Position numbers and translations under genes: made by a program. Of a stretch of 64,000 nt of DNA, positions 28,423 to 38,800 are shown one piece after another (position 1 is the first letter of the stretch; each line of letters opens with the position of its first letter). The stretch covers positions 1 to 64,000 of the forward strand of contig CAIUOG010000066.1 of NCBI GenBank assembly GCA_903900705.1. Direction: 5' to 3'. This stretch comes from an uncultured Acidobacteriia bacterium. Its GTDB lineage: Bacteria > Acidobacteriota > Terriglobia > Bryobacterales > Bryobacteraceae. The notes under the pieces are model-generated. The model was not told the origin of the DNA, made no database searches, and saw nothing but the letters and a program-made list of their open reading frames with translations.

Positions 28423-29853
28423 ACTCCGGCCCAGCTGCCGCAGCAGTCCCAGCGTCTCTTCCACCCCCGCTTTCGTCACCATATGGCTGGCAATACACGC
28501 TCGCAGCACCTGCCTGCCCTCCAGCACAGTGCCCGATATCAGCGCGCGCCCATCCTCCATGAGCCGCATTTCGAGGTCTTCGTTGAGCCTGTTCAGGTCA
28601 ACGTCCACCCCCGGCGGCGCATAGCGGAAACAGCAGATGCTCAGCACCGGCTCGCCCATCAGCTCGAAATCCGGCGCTTCCTCCACCAGCCGGGCCAGAT
28701 GCCGGGCCAGTTCAAGGTGCCCGCGAATCATGGCGGTGTAATGCCCCAGGCCATACTGCCGGAGCGCCACCCACACCTTCAATGCCCGGTCTGTGCGGCT
28801 GAGTTCAAAACCGCACTCGTACTGATTCTGTTCCGCCCCCATGGCGCCCCGCAGATAGGCCGGAACCAGGCCAAACGTATCGCTCAGGTCCGCCCGGTCG
28901 CCAACCAGAATACAACCGGCCTCAAAAGGCACATTCAGCCACTTGTGCGGATCCACCGTGAGCGAATCGGCCCGCTCGATTCCCCGGAACAGGTGTCGCG
29001 CCTCCGGCACAATGGCGGCCAGTGCGCCGTACGCGCCATCCACATGGAACCACAAATCATGCCGCCGCGCGATATCCGCCAGTGCGTCCAGCGGGTCGAT
29101 GGACCCTGTATCCACGGTGCCGGCATTTCCCACCACACAGAACGGTCGGCAGCCGTCGTCGATGTCGTGTCGGATCGCCCGAACCAGCAGGTCCAGCCGA
29201 ATCCGCTGGTGTGAGTCCACCGGAATCAGGCGCAGCGATTCCGACCCGAGCCCCAGCATTTCCACGCTGCGCGTGAAACAGGAATGGGTCTGTGAGGAGG
29301 CATAGACCGTCAGGCGAGGATGCCCGTACAAGCCTTCTTTCCGAACGTCCCAGCCAGCCCGCCGCACCCTCGCCACAGCCAGCGCGAAGAGGTTCGCGGT
29401 GGAACCGCCGGAGGTCACGTACCCGGCCGCTTCATCGGAAAATCCCGTCATGCTCCCCAGCCAGCGCGTCACCGTCGTTTCAATCCGGCAGCTGCCCGGC
29501 TGATTTTTCCACGTGGTGGGACGGAGTTTGATCGCGGCGACCAGGGCCTCCAGCATGGCAGGCAAGGGCGTGGAAGCGGTCAGCACATAGGCCATTTGGC
29601 GGGGGTGGTTCGGGTTCCCGGCGGCCGGCAGGAGATGGTTTTCGAGGAAATCGAGAATCTGGCCGGGGTCCGCGCCATCAATCGGCACGGGTCCGCCGAA
29701 AAGGCTTTCCATCCGCTCGGTGGTCTGTGCCGGCGGAAAAGGCGGCCGGCGGGCGGGGCCGGCAAATTCTTCGGTAATGAGGTCGATGATCCGGTGGCCC
29801 AATTCCCGGATGACCGCGGGATCCATCTCCAGCGTCACGAGATCAGGTGACAT
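28396..29853 (-). CDS. Group II PLP-dependent decarboxylase (aromatic-amino-acid/tyrosine decarboxylase type)
   Basis: A 485-residue fold-type I decarboxylase, probably converting an aromatic amino acid to its amine and CO2. The PLP lysine is K304 in VDPHKWLNVPFEAGC; the ring-stacking histidine is in SSQTHSC near 190, and the PLP-pyridine aspartate in WFHVDGAYGA near 272. N-terminal PRQMAYVLTAST and TTWKNQPGSCRIE segments are typical. The ATG at 29853 is chosen; a GTG directly before it at 29856 is possible. It starts 3 bases after the acyltransferase stop, implying cotranscription. The amino-acid specificity is not readable. Confidence 0.88.
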   Translation of the reverse strand: MSPDLVTLEMDPAVIRELGHRIIDLITEEFAGPARRPPFPPAQTTERMESLFGGPVPIDGADPGQILDFLENHLLPAAGNPNHPRQMAYVLTASTPLPAMLEALVAAIKLRPTTWKNQPGSCRIETTVTRWLGSMTGFSDEAAGYVTSGGSTANLFALAVARVRRAGWDVRKEGLYGHPRLTVYASSQTHSCFTRSVEMLGLGSESLRLIPVDSHQRIRLDLLVRAIRHDIDDGCRPFCVVGNAGTVDTGSIDPLDALADIARRHDLWFHVDGAYGALAAIVPEARHLFRGIERADSLTVDPHKWLNVPFEAGCILVGDRADLSDTFGLVPAYLRGAMGAEQNQYECGFELSRTDRALKVWVALRQYGLGHYTAMIRGHLELARHLARLVEEAPDFELMGEPVLSICCFRYAPPGVDVDLNRLNEDLEMRLMEDGRALISGTVLEGRQVLRACIASHMVTKAGVEETLGLLRQLGRSLLAAAASA

Positions 29854-29856
29854 CAC

Positions 29857-30960
29857 TCACCGCCCTTGTTTCAGCATTCTGTACGCGAGCGACTTCGAAA
29901 GATTCAGCAGGAACTTGGCCGCCAGTTCGGCTCGGGACGTCAGCACCCGGTCGAGCGTTCGGTCGTCCAGCACCAGCAGCCGTACCAACGGGCTGGCCGC
30001 AAAGACGTCCGCGGTTCGTTTCGTGTCCAGCAGCAGCGCGAATTCCCCGAACAGTTCTCCCGCTTTGAGATGCGCCACCGTCTTGCCGTTGGCGCGGACG
30101 TCCACGCTCCCGTCCAGAATTACGAAGGCCGTCCGGGTTCCCTGGCCCTCCAGAATCACCTGCTGGCCCTCTGCGCATTCGAGAATCTGGCTGCGTTCAA
30201 GAAATGCCGCCAGTTCCTCTTCCGAAAAGCCCTGAAAGGCGCCAACCGGCTCGCTGGCGCGGCTCAGGACGCCGAACGTCTCCGCCCATTTCTCCCCTTC
30301 GAGCGCGGCTCCGCTGGCCACCGGCGCTTCCGCGGGCAGCAGGGAACTGATGCGCGCACAAAGTTCCGGCCGGTCCGCATGCTTCGGAAAGTAGCGCAGC
30401 AGAGGCGACCGGATGGAACGCAGATGCGCCACGTCATGCAGAGAAAACAGCAGCGGCACCATGACGCCAAAGCCGGGCTGGTCAAATACCGGAGCATACG
30501 GACGGAACCCGAGGCTTTCATACAGGTTGAGCAGGTGCGGCTGGCAATCGCAGAACACCAGATCCACCCCGCGCCCCGTCAGAAAAACCGCGCTCTCCAC
30601 CATCATGCGGAAAGACAGCATGGAACTGCGGAACTTCTCCCGCACCAGAAACCGGATATTGATCGCCATCCGTTCACGAGGGACGACCGGAAGGAACCGC
30701 GCCACCTCGAAACCATGCTCGAAATGCGGCGGGAAAGGCCGCTCATCGCCAATCAGCATTCCCATGGTTCCGGCGAGTTCGCCGTCCACCGTGGCATAGA
30801 GCAGATGGGAGCGTGCAATGGCGTCATCGACCACGATTCTCTTTTCATGGTCGGCATCCTCTCGCAGGGTGCCCATTTCTTCGCAGAACACTTCGTAAGC
30901 CAGGCCATAACAGGCCTGCCGCTCTTCTTCGTTGGCAATCTTGATCAGGATTTCCGGCAT
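29857..30960 (-). CDS. FeeM-like N-acyltransferase fused to a cyclic-nucleotide-binding domain
   Basis: A 367-residue two-domain protein. Residues 1-200 resemble N-acyl amino acid synthase/PEP-CTERM-type acyltransferases of the GNAT superfamily (YGLAYEVFCEEMG, EVARFLPVVPRER, MMVESAVFLTGRGVDLVFCDC, LNLYESLGFRPY). Residues about 243-350 form a CNB domain whose phosphate-binding cassette is FGEFALLLDTKRTA at 304-317, with G305, E306, R315 and T316 all present, so real ligand binding is plausible. The Arg-Thr pair resembles cGMP-type pockets. The order GNAT then CNB is opposite to mycobacterial cAMP-regulated Pat. It is the upstream partner of the decarboxylase. Confidence 0.8.
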   Translation of the reverse strand: MPEILIKIANEEERQACYGLAYEVFCEEMGTLREDADHEKRIVVDDAIARSHLLYATVDGELAGTMGMLIGDERPFPPHFEHGFEVARFLPVVPRERMAINIRFLVREKFRSSMLSFRMMVESAVFLTGRGVDLVFCDCQPHLLNLYESLGFRPYAPVFDQPGFGVMVPLLFSLHDVAHLRSIRSPLLRYFPKHADRPELCARISSLLPAEAPVASGAALEGEKWAETFGVLSRASEPVGAFQGFSEEELAAFLERSQILECAEGQQVILEGQGTRTAFVILDGSVDVRANGKTVAHLKAGELFGEFALLLDTKRTADVFAASPLVRLLVLDDRTLDRVLTSRAELAAKFLLNLSKSLAYRMLKQGR

Positions 30961-31037
30961 GGGGTCTCAATGTTGGGCGGCGCTGGGGGTAGAACTGTTC
31001 CGCTATCCTAACACCGCCGCCATGCGGCACACCGCCG

Positions 31038-32549
31038 CTAACCCTGTACCACCACCCGCAACTGGCGAGCAATATTGTTCATCACCGCCGCCTGGGAAGC
31101 CATCTCCTGGCTTGCGGCGGCCGTCTCCTCGGAACTCGCGGCGCTGTTCTGGATTGTGTCCTGCATCTGCACCAGCGCCAGAGAAACCAATCCCATACCC
31201 TGTGCCTGATCCTCGCTGCCCAGATTAACTTCGTCCACCAGTTTCCGCGCCCGGGAGGAACTCGTCGCGATCGCGTGAATTGCCATGGAAGTCCGCTCCA
31301 ACTCGACGCTCCCGGCATTCGAAATGTTGATGGACTCCTCAATCAGCGGCGCCGTCTCTCTTGCCGCCTGGGCGGACCGGTGCGCCAGATTGCGCACTTC
31401 ATCGGCCACCACGGCAAACCCCGCGCCAGCCTCTCCCGCCCGGGCCGCTTCCACCGCCGCATTGAGCGACAGGATGTTCGTCTGGAAAGCGAGTTCATCG
31501 ATCACACGAATAATCCTGCCTATATTTCTGCTCGACGCCTGAATCTCCGCCATTGATCGGCTCATGGCCTCAATCGCGGTCGTACTTTCCCGGACCTGCC
31601 GATCCACCTGGCCCATCTCGACCGCGGCCTCTCGTGAGTGTTCCGCATTGGCGCGCGTCGTACCCGCGATCTGCGAGGTGGAAGCCGTGGTTTCTTCCAG
31701 AGACGCGGCCTGGCGACTGGTTGCAAACGCCATCGACTGGTTCGAACTCGAAATCTGGTTGACTGCTCCGGTGACCTGGTCGGAACTGGAGGAAATCGCG
31801 TCCACCAAAGTCATCAGGCGTTTGCTCAGCCGCCCGATCAGGAAGTAAACGCCAATCCCGATCGCCCCCGCCAGCGGAATCAGCCAAACCGCAGCCTGCA
31901 CCATACCCGCCTTCACGTGGTCATCCACCCGTGTCAGCTTCGAGCGCAGCAGAAAGACTCCGTGACGGTCTCCCTCGCGCCACCCCTCCATCGGAAGGCC
32001 GAGGATATCCTTGCCATCGGCAGTGACGCTCGTCGCCGGGTCGCCATGGCAAACCATACAGTCTCCGCTCAGAATGATCGGCCGACCGTAGATTGCCTCG
32101 TTAGTACTCTCGTCAACTTCGAAGAACTCGCCCAGCTTTTCGCCGTCCATCCGGCTCAGAATACGGTCTTCCTGTTCGTTGGGAGAATTCTTCGGGTTGC
32201 GCGGATGCCGGGCCGGAATACGGAATTCGTACCCTTCGTGCCTGGCAACTTCCGCGATCGAATTCCATGCCGCAACCACCGGCACGGTCTGGTAGAGTTT
32301 CGACTGCCGGTAGTCCGACGACCCCGCCGCATCCGCCTTCAACACCGCCTCATCGAACACTTTGAGGTTGCGCATGCCGGAGACCGACTGGCGGTTATTC
32401 TCCGCGCTCAGCAACGTCGCCCGCATCGTGTCACGGATCATCTCGATCCCCTGACGCCGGATCACCGCCCTCTGAATGGTGAGTCCGGTCAGAGTGGTGA
32501 TGGCGATGGAAGCCAGTGAGACGAGTAGAATCCTCGTTCCTAAAACCAT
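31038..32549 (-). CDS. Methyl-accepting chemotaxis protein with haem-type DUF3365 sensor domain
   Basis: A 503-residue transmembrane chemoreceptor. TM1 is near 6-25; the periplasmic domain (about 30-210) is Tll0287/DUF3365-like and has a c-type haem motif, CMVCH at C164/C167/H168; TM2 is near 218-238; the cytoplasmic part is a methyl-accepting coiled coil with the signalling tip [38 protein letters not shown]. The classical HAMP is short or divergent. GGAAGG lies 10 bases before the ATG. A redox or gas stimulus is inferred. No che genes are nearby in this window. Confidence 0.88.
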   Translation of the reverse strand: MVLGTRILLVSLASIAITTLTGLTIQRAVIRRQGIEMIRDTMRATLLSAENNRQSVSGMRNLKVFDEAVLKADAAGSSDYRQSKLYQTVPVVAAWNSIAEVARHEGYEFRIPARHPRNPKNSPNEQEDRILSRMDGEKLGEFFEVDESTNEAIYGRPIILSGDCMVCHGDPATSVTADGKDILGLPMEGWREGDRHGVFLLRSKLTRVDDHVKAGMVQAAVWLIPLAGAIGIGVYFLIGRLSKRLMTLVDAISSSSDQVTGAVNQISSSNQSMAFATSRQAASLEETTASTSQIAGTTRANAEHSREAAVEMGQVDRQVRESTTAIEAMSRSMAEIQASSRNIGRIIRVIDELAFQTNILSLNAAVEAARAGEAGAGFAVVADEVRNLAHRSAQAARETAPLIEESINISNAGSVELERTSMAIHAIATSSSRARKLVDEVNLGSEDQAQGMGLVSLALVQMQDTIQNSAASSEETAAASQEMASQAAVMNNIARQLRVVVQG

Positions 32550-32650
32550 TTCGATACAGCCTTCCAGGGCACCCCAAACGGGGGCCCTGTACGTTCTATC
32601 GTCGAAATCGGGGCCAGGCTGTAATCAACCCGTCATCGGATTTATACGAA

Positions 32651-34547
32651 TCAGGCCTGAACCTTCAACAGCCCCCGGACCTGGATCGTCCCGCTGGAAC
32701 TCGTCAGCGATACCGAATAGTCGCCCGCGACCAGCGTGGCTGGAACTCGGAATTGCAGCGTTTTATCCACTGCCGCACCCTCATGCGGAATCGTGGTCTT
32801 CGTACCCTCCGCGACGGGCGTCAGAATCAGGCTGCTCACGGCGGATGCCGCCAGTTTTTCGATCGTCACCGTCAGCAGTTCGCCAAGCTTTACCGGAGAA
32901 GGGCTGAAGCTCGCTGAAGGCATATCCGGCGTGGGAGCACCGGAACCGCCCGGGCCACCTGATTGCTTCTTGGCATCCTCGGTCTTCTGGTCAATCGAGT
33001 CTTCCAGCTTCTTCACGATGGTGTCGAATAACCGTTCAGAGAAGCCCAGCAGGAATGCGGCCGCCAGCGTTTCCGGTTTGCAGGGGTCATTCCACTTCAC
33101 AACCTGGAAGGCCGCTCCCAGCAGTTGCAGGTGCTCCCCCGTCGCCAGTTGGATCAGCAGCACTCCCGTCCATCCCGAAAGCGCCCCCAGCACTGGGCTC
33201 AGAAACAGCATGCTCCACGATGCGCCATAGTCCGTCGGCACCTTCGCCCGTCGCAGTTGTTGCGCAAGGCGGCTCAGGAACCCGCCCGTCGCGCCCAGCA
33301 CCAGCAGAATGTAATGCCCACCCACCACGGCCAGCACCAGCGCCAGCACGATGCCCACCACCGTCAGCCAGACCGCCTTGTTCAGCCAGCCGGTGAATTC
33401 ACTGAATTCACTGTCCCCCACATCGTAGAGGAAGTATTCCGCCTCCACCAGCAGCGCATGCAGTTGCCCGGCATCGACCGGCGTGGTGGCGGAGAGCGCG
33501 TTCGCTATCCGGTCGCTCAGCGCCTTCGCCACGGGATCCTCCACCTTCGCGATACGGTCTTTCGCGGTCATCAGGCGCGCCACCACGGTATTGGCATCCA
33601 GATGGTCCAGCAGCGCCAGTTCGCAGAAGTGAATGGTCTTGTACGCCGCGTTTTCGAGCCCCATGGACCAGAAGACTGACTCGCTCAGGCGGTCCAATAC
33701 CTGTCTCACCCGACTCCCGTCCGCCTTCACCAGCCCCGCGCGTTCCAGTTCCGCAATACGTTTCGCGAGTGTCGGCTTCAAGCCGCTGGCCTCGATGCGG
33801 TCCATCAGATCCGCCACCCTCGCCACCAGAAGCCGCCGCCCCGGCAATGCGACCTTCACCGCCCGCACCCAGATAATCGCGATGATGTAAAACACCACCA
33901 GCAGAATCGCCGCGACGTAGTGATCGTTATTCACGCCGCAACCGGAACAGTCCTGCTCACAGCCGGTCGTGCAAAAAGCCAGTTCCAGTTGCTTTCTGCC
34001 GCCATCCGATAAGGTCTGCGTGATTTTGGCCGACGTCGGATAGCCCGGCTTTCCGATCTCGATTGTGTAGTCCCCCGCGGGCAGGGAACCCGAATCAAAC
34101 GAGCCAGCGTCCGCGCCACCCGACGTAATGACTTTCGTCGTCGGCGGAGCCGCCACCTTCGCCATGGATGTGAACGTTACCACAGCATCGGGAACCGCCT
34201 CCCCGTTCGAACCCTTCACGTGCCCGCTGAAATGCCCGCCAGTCTTCGCTCCGTTCGGCCCCAGCACCAGCAGCACAGAGGTGGAGGGCGCGCTCAGCGC
34301 CTGATTGGGAAGCACCGCCTGCGAGAACCCGGTCGCCTCGGCAATCACCGTATAAGAACCCGGCGTCAGTGAAGCGGAAGTGAACGTGCCGCCTGCCGCG
34401 GACTGTACCGCCGTCCTTTTCAAAACGCACCAGCGCCCCTGTAACGGGGTTCCCGGCGGGGTCCAGCACTTTGCCCGTGAATGTCGCCTGGCCGGAGGCG
34501 ATTCCAGCAATCAGCAGCAGACAGGTAAACAGTTTCCGTGGTTGCAT
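32651..34547 (-). CDS. Membrane protein with carboxypeptidase-regulatory-like domains, apparent frameshift
   Basis: The N-terminus starts at the ATG at 34547 with AGGA just upstream: a signal peptide (MQPRKLFTCLLLIAGIASGQ) and a CarboxypepD_reg-like strand pattern (FTGKVLDPAGNPVTGALVRFEKDG). Beyond about 34424 the sensible continuation (QSAAGGTFTSASLTPGSYTVI) is in the next frame, which stays open to 32651; deleting one base between 34403 and 34424 would join them. The remainder (about 620 residues in total) has a second regulatory-like beta domain (GHVKGSNGEAVPDAVVTF), one TM helix, a helical region, a pair of TM helices (VGIVLALVLAVVGGHYILL onward) and a C-terminal beta domain. Function is unknown. 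Confidence 0.7.
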
Positions 34548-34604
34548 TTTCCTGCTATCTTAAGCGAAATCGGGGCGCGCGAGCGGACACAATTAAACTG
34601 GGCT

Positions 34605-35885
34605 TTGCGCCGCGTTTTTGCACTTTTCGCCATCTTCCTCCTCGCACTGGCCCTCCGGGGTACTTTTCTCTACCTCTACGTGGTGCAGCACAACGCCCGC
34701 GCGCTCTCCACCATCCCGTTTCTTTTCGAGCCCGGCAACATCGCGTACTCCCTCGCTACCGGCAATGGCTTCAGCAACCCCTTCCGGGTGGAAACCGGGC
34801 CCACAGCCTGGATGACGCCGGTGTATCCCCTGCTCCTCGCGGCCATCTTCCGACTGTTCGGAACTTACACGTTGAACGCTTTCATCGCCGCCGCGAGCTT
34901 CAATGCCGTCTGTTCAGCGCTCACCTGCTTCCCGCTCTGGCTCGCCGCCCGCCGCATCGCGAACACCCCCACCGCCGTGCTCGCCACCGTGCTCTGGGCC
35001 GTCTTCCCCACCGCGATCATCCTGCCCTACGAATCGCTGTTTGACGCTTCCCTCTCCACCCTGCTCGCCACCAGTCTGCTCGCCGCTACCCTCGCGATCG
35101 TCGAATCCGGTCGCGTCCGCCACTGGTGCGCCTATGGGTTCCTTTGGGGTCTCGCCCTGATGACCAATGCAGCCTTCGTCGCGCTGCTGCCTTTCCTATT
35201 TGGATGGGCCGAATACCAGTCGCACCGAAACGCCCTGTACCACTTTCGTAACGCCGCCCTTGCCGCCGCCATGACACTGCTCTGCTGCGTCCCGTGGACC
35301 GTCAGAAATTTCCGCGAGTTCCATACCCTCGTCCCCCTGCGCTCCGTCGGCGGGCTCGCTCTCTGGCTTGGCAATAACGAACACGCCGGCAGCAATTCCG
35401 TGGCCGGTCTGCACCCCATCTCCAACCAGGCCGAACGCGATCACTATGTGGAAGTGGGCGAAATCCTCTACATGCGCGAAAAGCAGTCGCTCGCCATGGA
35501 CTACATCTTTTCCCACCCCGCCGCGGAAGCCTCCCTCATTTCGGAGCGCTTCACCGCGTTCTGGACCGGTGGCGGCACCAGCCTTTTCCGAGACCTTGCC
35601 CGCGCCAAAACCGCGCGCTTCCACCTGGTCGTCCTCTCGAATCTGCTGGCCGCGTTCGGCTCCCTCGCGGCCCTCGTTCTCCTATGGCGAACCCGGAGCG
35701 CGTACCGCGTCCCCCTCGCCGCCTTCCCGCTGGTTTATCCCCTCGTTTACTACCTGGCCCTCGCGCCACCGCGCTACCGCCATCCCATCGACCCCGCGCT
35801 ACTTTTGCTCACCGCCCTCGCAGCGGTCCGTCTGTCAAAATATAAACAGAGGTTCGAAGACCCCGTGCCCGGGGCCCTCCGCTAA
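34605..35885 (+). CDS. GT-C membrane glycosyltransferase (ArnT/PMT-like)
   Basis: A polytopic membrane protein of about 426 residues. It starts with a TM helix (RRVFALFAIFLLALALRG), then a luminal loop typical of polyprenol-dependent glycosyltransferases (FEPGNIAYSLATGNGFSNPF, TAWMTPVYPLLLAAIFRLFG), and a further eight or so helices. TTG at 34605 is the best in-frame start because coding upstream would intrude into the divergent gene's promoter and N-terminus; no clear ribosome site is visible. It is unlike the GT-C protein at 5239 apart from general fold features. Only 6 bases separate it from the oxidoreductase gene. Confidence 0.75.
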   Translation: MRRVFALFAIFLLALALRGTFLYLYVVQHNARALSTIPFLFEPGNIAYSLATGNGFSNPFRVETGPTAWMTPVYPLLLAAIFRLFGTYTLNAFIAAASFNAVCSALTCFPLWLAARRIANTPTAVLATVLWAVFPTAIILPYESLFDASLSTLLATSLLAATLAIVESGRVRHWCAYGFLWGLALMTNAAFVALLPFLFGWAEYQSHRNALYHFRNAALAAAMTLLCCVPWTVRNFREFHTLVPLRSVGGLALWLGNNEHAGSNSVAGLHPISNQAERDHYVEVGEILYMREKQSLAMDYIFSHPAAEASLISERFTAFWTGGGTSLFRDLARAKTARFHLVVLSNLLAAFGSLAALVLLWRTRSAYRVPLAAFPLVYPLVYYLALAPPRYRHPIDPALLLLTALAAVRLSKYKQRFEDPVPGALR

Positions 35886-35891
35886 GCAATC

Positions 35892-38800
35892 GTGAACAAG
35901 ACATCTCAACCATCTGGTTTGGCGCGCGCCGCTCAAACCGCGCGGGCTGCCCGCACGCTTTCTCTCCTGCCCGGCATCACCTTTGAAGATCTCTATGATC
36001 GCGAAGGTCTGGTCCGTCTCGACGCGCTCTTCCTGTCACACCTGGAGGAGGCCGCGCCCGCCCTGCACGGCCAGTTGCTTGCCGCGCGGCAGGACCCCTC
36101 GGCGCTCTCGCTGAAAGCCGCTTCGGAACTCATCATCGAAGTCGCGCCCTATCTGGACGATTTCCTGGGCCAGCTCTTCGGCATCATGCCGGAGCTGCGG
36201 CAACTGCGGCAGAAACATCACGATCTGGCGCCTCTCTATTATGTGAAGCGCCAGTTTGTGCAGCGCAAAGCGCTCGTCGGCCAGACGCCGGAAAAAGCGG
36301 CGCTGCTCGATGGTCCCGGGCTCGCCTGCCAGCTCGAAGAAACCTTCACCGAACCGCTCACCGAAATCGGCTACGCCACGCATGTCTCCCGCTGGATCAC
36401 CAGCAGGGAAACCGAAGCAGCCCATGCCGACCAGCTCAAAGTGGCCGCCCAATATGCCGCCTGGGCAACGCTCACGCCCGCCGGCCGCGCGAAGCACAAA
36501 GACGGTGTCCTCTTCAAAACCCCGCACAAGCTCGATATGTTCCATCTGGTGCCGGCCGCCGAACTGCCCACCAACGGACTCATCCAGCTGCAGTTTGGCC
36601 CCGATCACTGGCGTCATCGCCAGGGCTTCCAGCTCACCGACCCCGGCATGGATACCCTGCATGCTCTCGACCAGGCACACTACTGCATCAAGTGCCACAA
36701 CCAGGGCAAAGACAGCTGCTCCCACGGCCTGAAAGAGAAGGACGGCGCTTATAAAGCCAGCGTTTTCGGCGTGAAGCTGGCCGGCTGCCCGCTCGAAGAG
36801 AAAATCTCTGAGATGAACGTCGTGAAGGAAAACGGCGTTCCCCTGGGCGCTCTCGCCGTTGTCACCATCGACAATCCCATGGCCGCCGCCACCGGGCATC
36901 GCATCTGTAATGACTGCATGAAGGCCTGCGTCTTCCAGAAACAGGAACCGGTCGACATCCCGCAGATTGAAACCCGCACTTTAAAAGACGTGCTGGAACT
37001 CCCCTGGGGCTTTGAAATCTACAGCCTGCTCACCCGCTGGAACCCGCTGAATTTCTCGCGCCCCTTCCCGCGCGCGGCGTCCGGCAACAAGGTTCTGGTC
37101 GTGGGCCTCGGCCCCGCCGGTTTCACTCTTTCCCACCACCTGCTGAATGACGGCCACATGGTCGCCGCGGTCGATGGTCTGAAAATCGAGCCGCTTCCGG
37201 CCGATATTTCGGGTGTCGACCCCCTCGGAAACCCCGTTCCGTTCCGCCCGATCGAAGATATCACCGAAATTTACGAACGCCTCAGCGAGCGCGTCATGGC
37301 TGGCTTTGGCGGTGTGGCCGAATACGGCATCACGGTCCGCTGGAACAAGAACTTCCTCAAGGTCATCCGCCTTCTGCTCGAACGCCGTCGCAGCTTCAGC
37401 ATGTTCGGTGGCGTCCGCTTCGGCGGCACCATGACGGTCGACAGTGCCTTCAACATGGGCTTCGACCACATTGCCCTCTGCGCCGGCGCCGGTCGCCCGA
37501 CCGTCATTCCGATGAAAAACGGCCTGGTCCGGGGCGTGCGGCAGGCGTCCGACTTCCTGATGGCCCTCCAACTCACCGGCGCCGCCAAGTCCGACTCCCT
37601 CGCCAACCTGCAGATCCGCATGCCGATCATCGTTATCGGCGGCGGTCTCACCGCCATCGACACCGGCACTGAGTCCCTTGCCTATTACGTTGTGCAGGTG
37701 GAGAAATTCCTCTTCCGCTACGAACAGCTGGTGGAGGAACTCGGCGAAACCGCCGTCCGTTCCAAGTGGACCCCGGACGAAGCCGTCACCGCAAAGGAAT
37801 TCATCGCCCACGCCCGTGCCATCCGCGCCGAACGCGCCCAGGCTGCGGCGGAAGGCCGCGCCCCCCGTCTCATCGAACTGCTCAACTCCTGGGGTGGCGT
37901 CACGGTGGCCTACCGCCGCCGCATGATTGACGCGCCCAGCTACACGCTCAACCACGAAGAAGTTTCCAAGGCCTTCGAAGAGGGTGTTCGCTTCGCCGAA
38001 TGCCTCGCGCCGGAGGAAGTGGAAGTCGACGCCGCTGGTTCCGCCGCCGCCCTGCGCTTCCAGAAGTATCAGTGGGATGAATCCGCCGGCAAACTGGTCG
38101 CTTCCGGCGAAATGGTCACCCTGCCCGCCCGTACCATCCTCGTCGCCGCCGGCACCCAGCCCAACACCGTGCTGGCCCGCGAAGACGATCACAATGTCTT
38201 CCTCGATGGCCGCTACTTCCAGGCTTATGACGAAGACGGCGCGAAGGTGAAGCCCGAACGCATCTCCAAGCCGACCACGCCGCACGTCCTCATGTCTCTG
38301 CGGCCCGACGGCAAGGCCATCAGCTTCTTCGGCGATCTGCACCCTTCGTTCTCCGGCAACGTCGTGAAGGCCATGGCGAGCGCCAAACAGGGCTACCCTG
38401 TTGTTTCCCGCACGCTCGCCCGCCTCGCCGCCACTACCGAACCCCGGCCTGCGGAACTGCTCGCCACGCTGAATGACGAATTGCGCGCCACCGTCCACGA
38501 CGTCATCCGGCTCACCCCGAACATCGTCGAAGTGGTGGTCCGCGCCAAACTGGCCGCGCGCGCCTTCCTGCCGGGCCAGTTCTACCGCCTGCAGAATTAT
38601 GAGGTGCTTGCTCCGCGCACAAAGAACACCGTGCTCGGCATGGAAGGCCTCGCGCTCACCGGCGCTTCCGTCGACCATGAACAGGGGCTGCTCTCCACCA
38701 TCGTGCTCGAAATGGGCGGTTCTTCTGATCTCTGCGCCATCCTGAAGAAGGGCGAGCCCGTCATTCTGATGGGCCCCACCGGCGCTCCCAGCGAAACCCC

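Noticed and set aside
32565-32589. Hairpin CAGGGC...GCCCTG upstream of the chemoreceptor as a terminator or riboswitch
   Set aside because: The stem is imperfect and no T-run follows on the minus strand. The surrounding 101 bases show no known riboswitch pattern.
36684-36698. CIKCH in the large oxidoreductase as a c-type haem site
   Set aside because: The protein has no export signal, and the motif lies in a cysteine series matching GltD-type Fe-S clusters, so haem attachment is unlikely.
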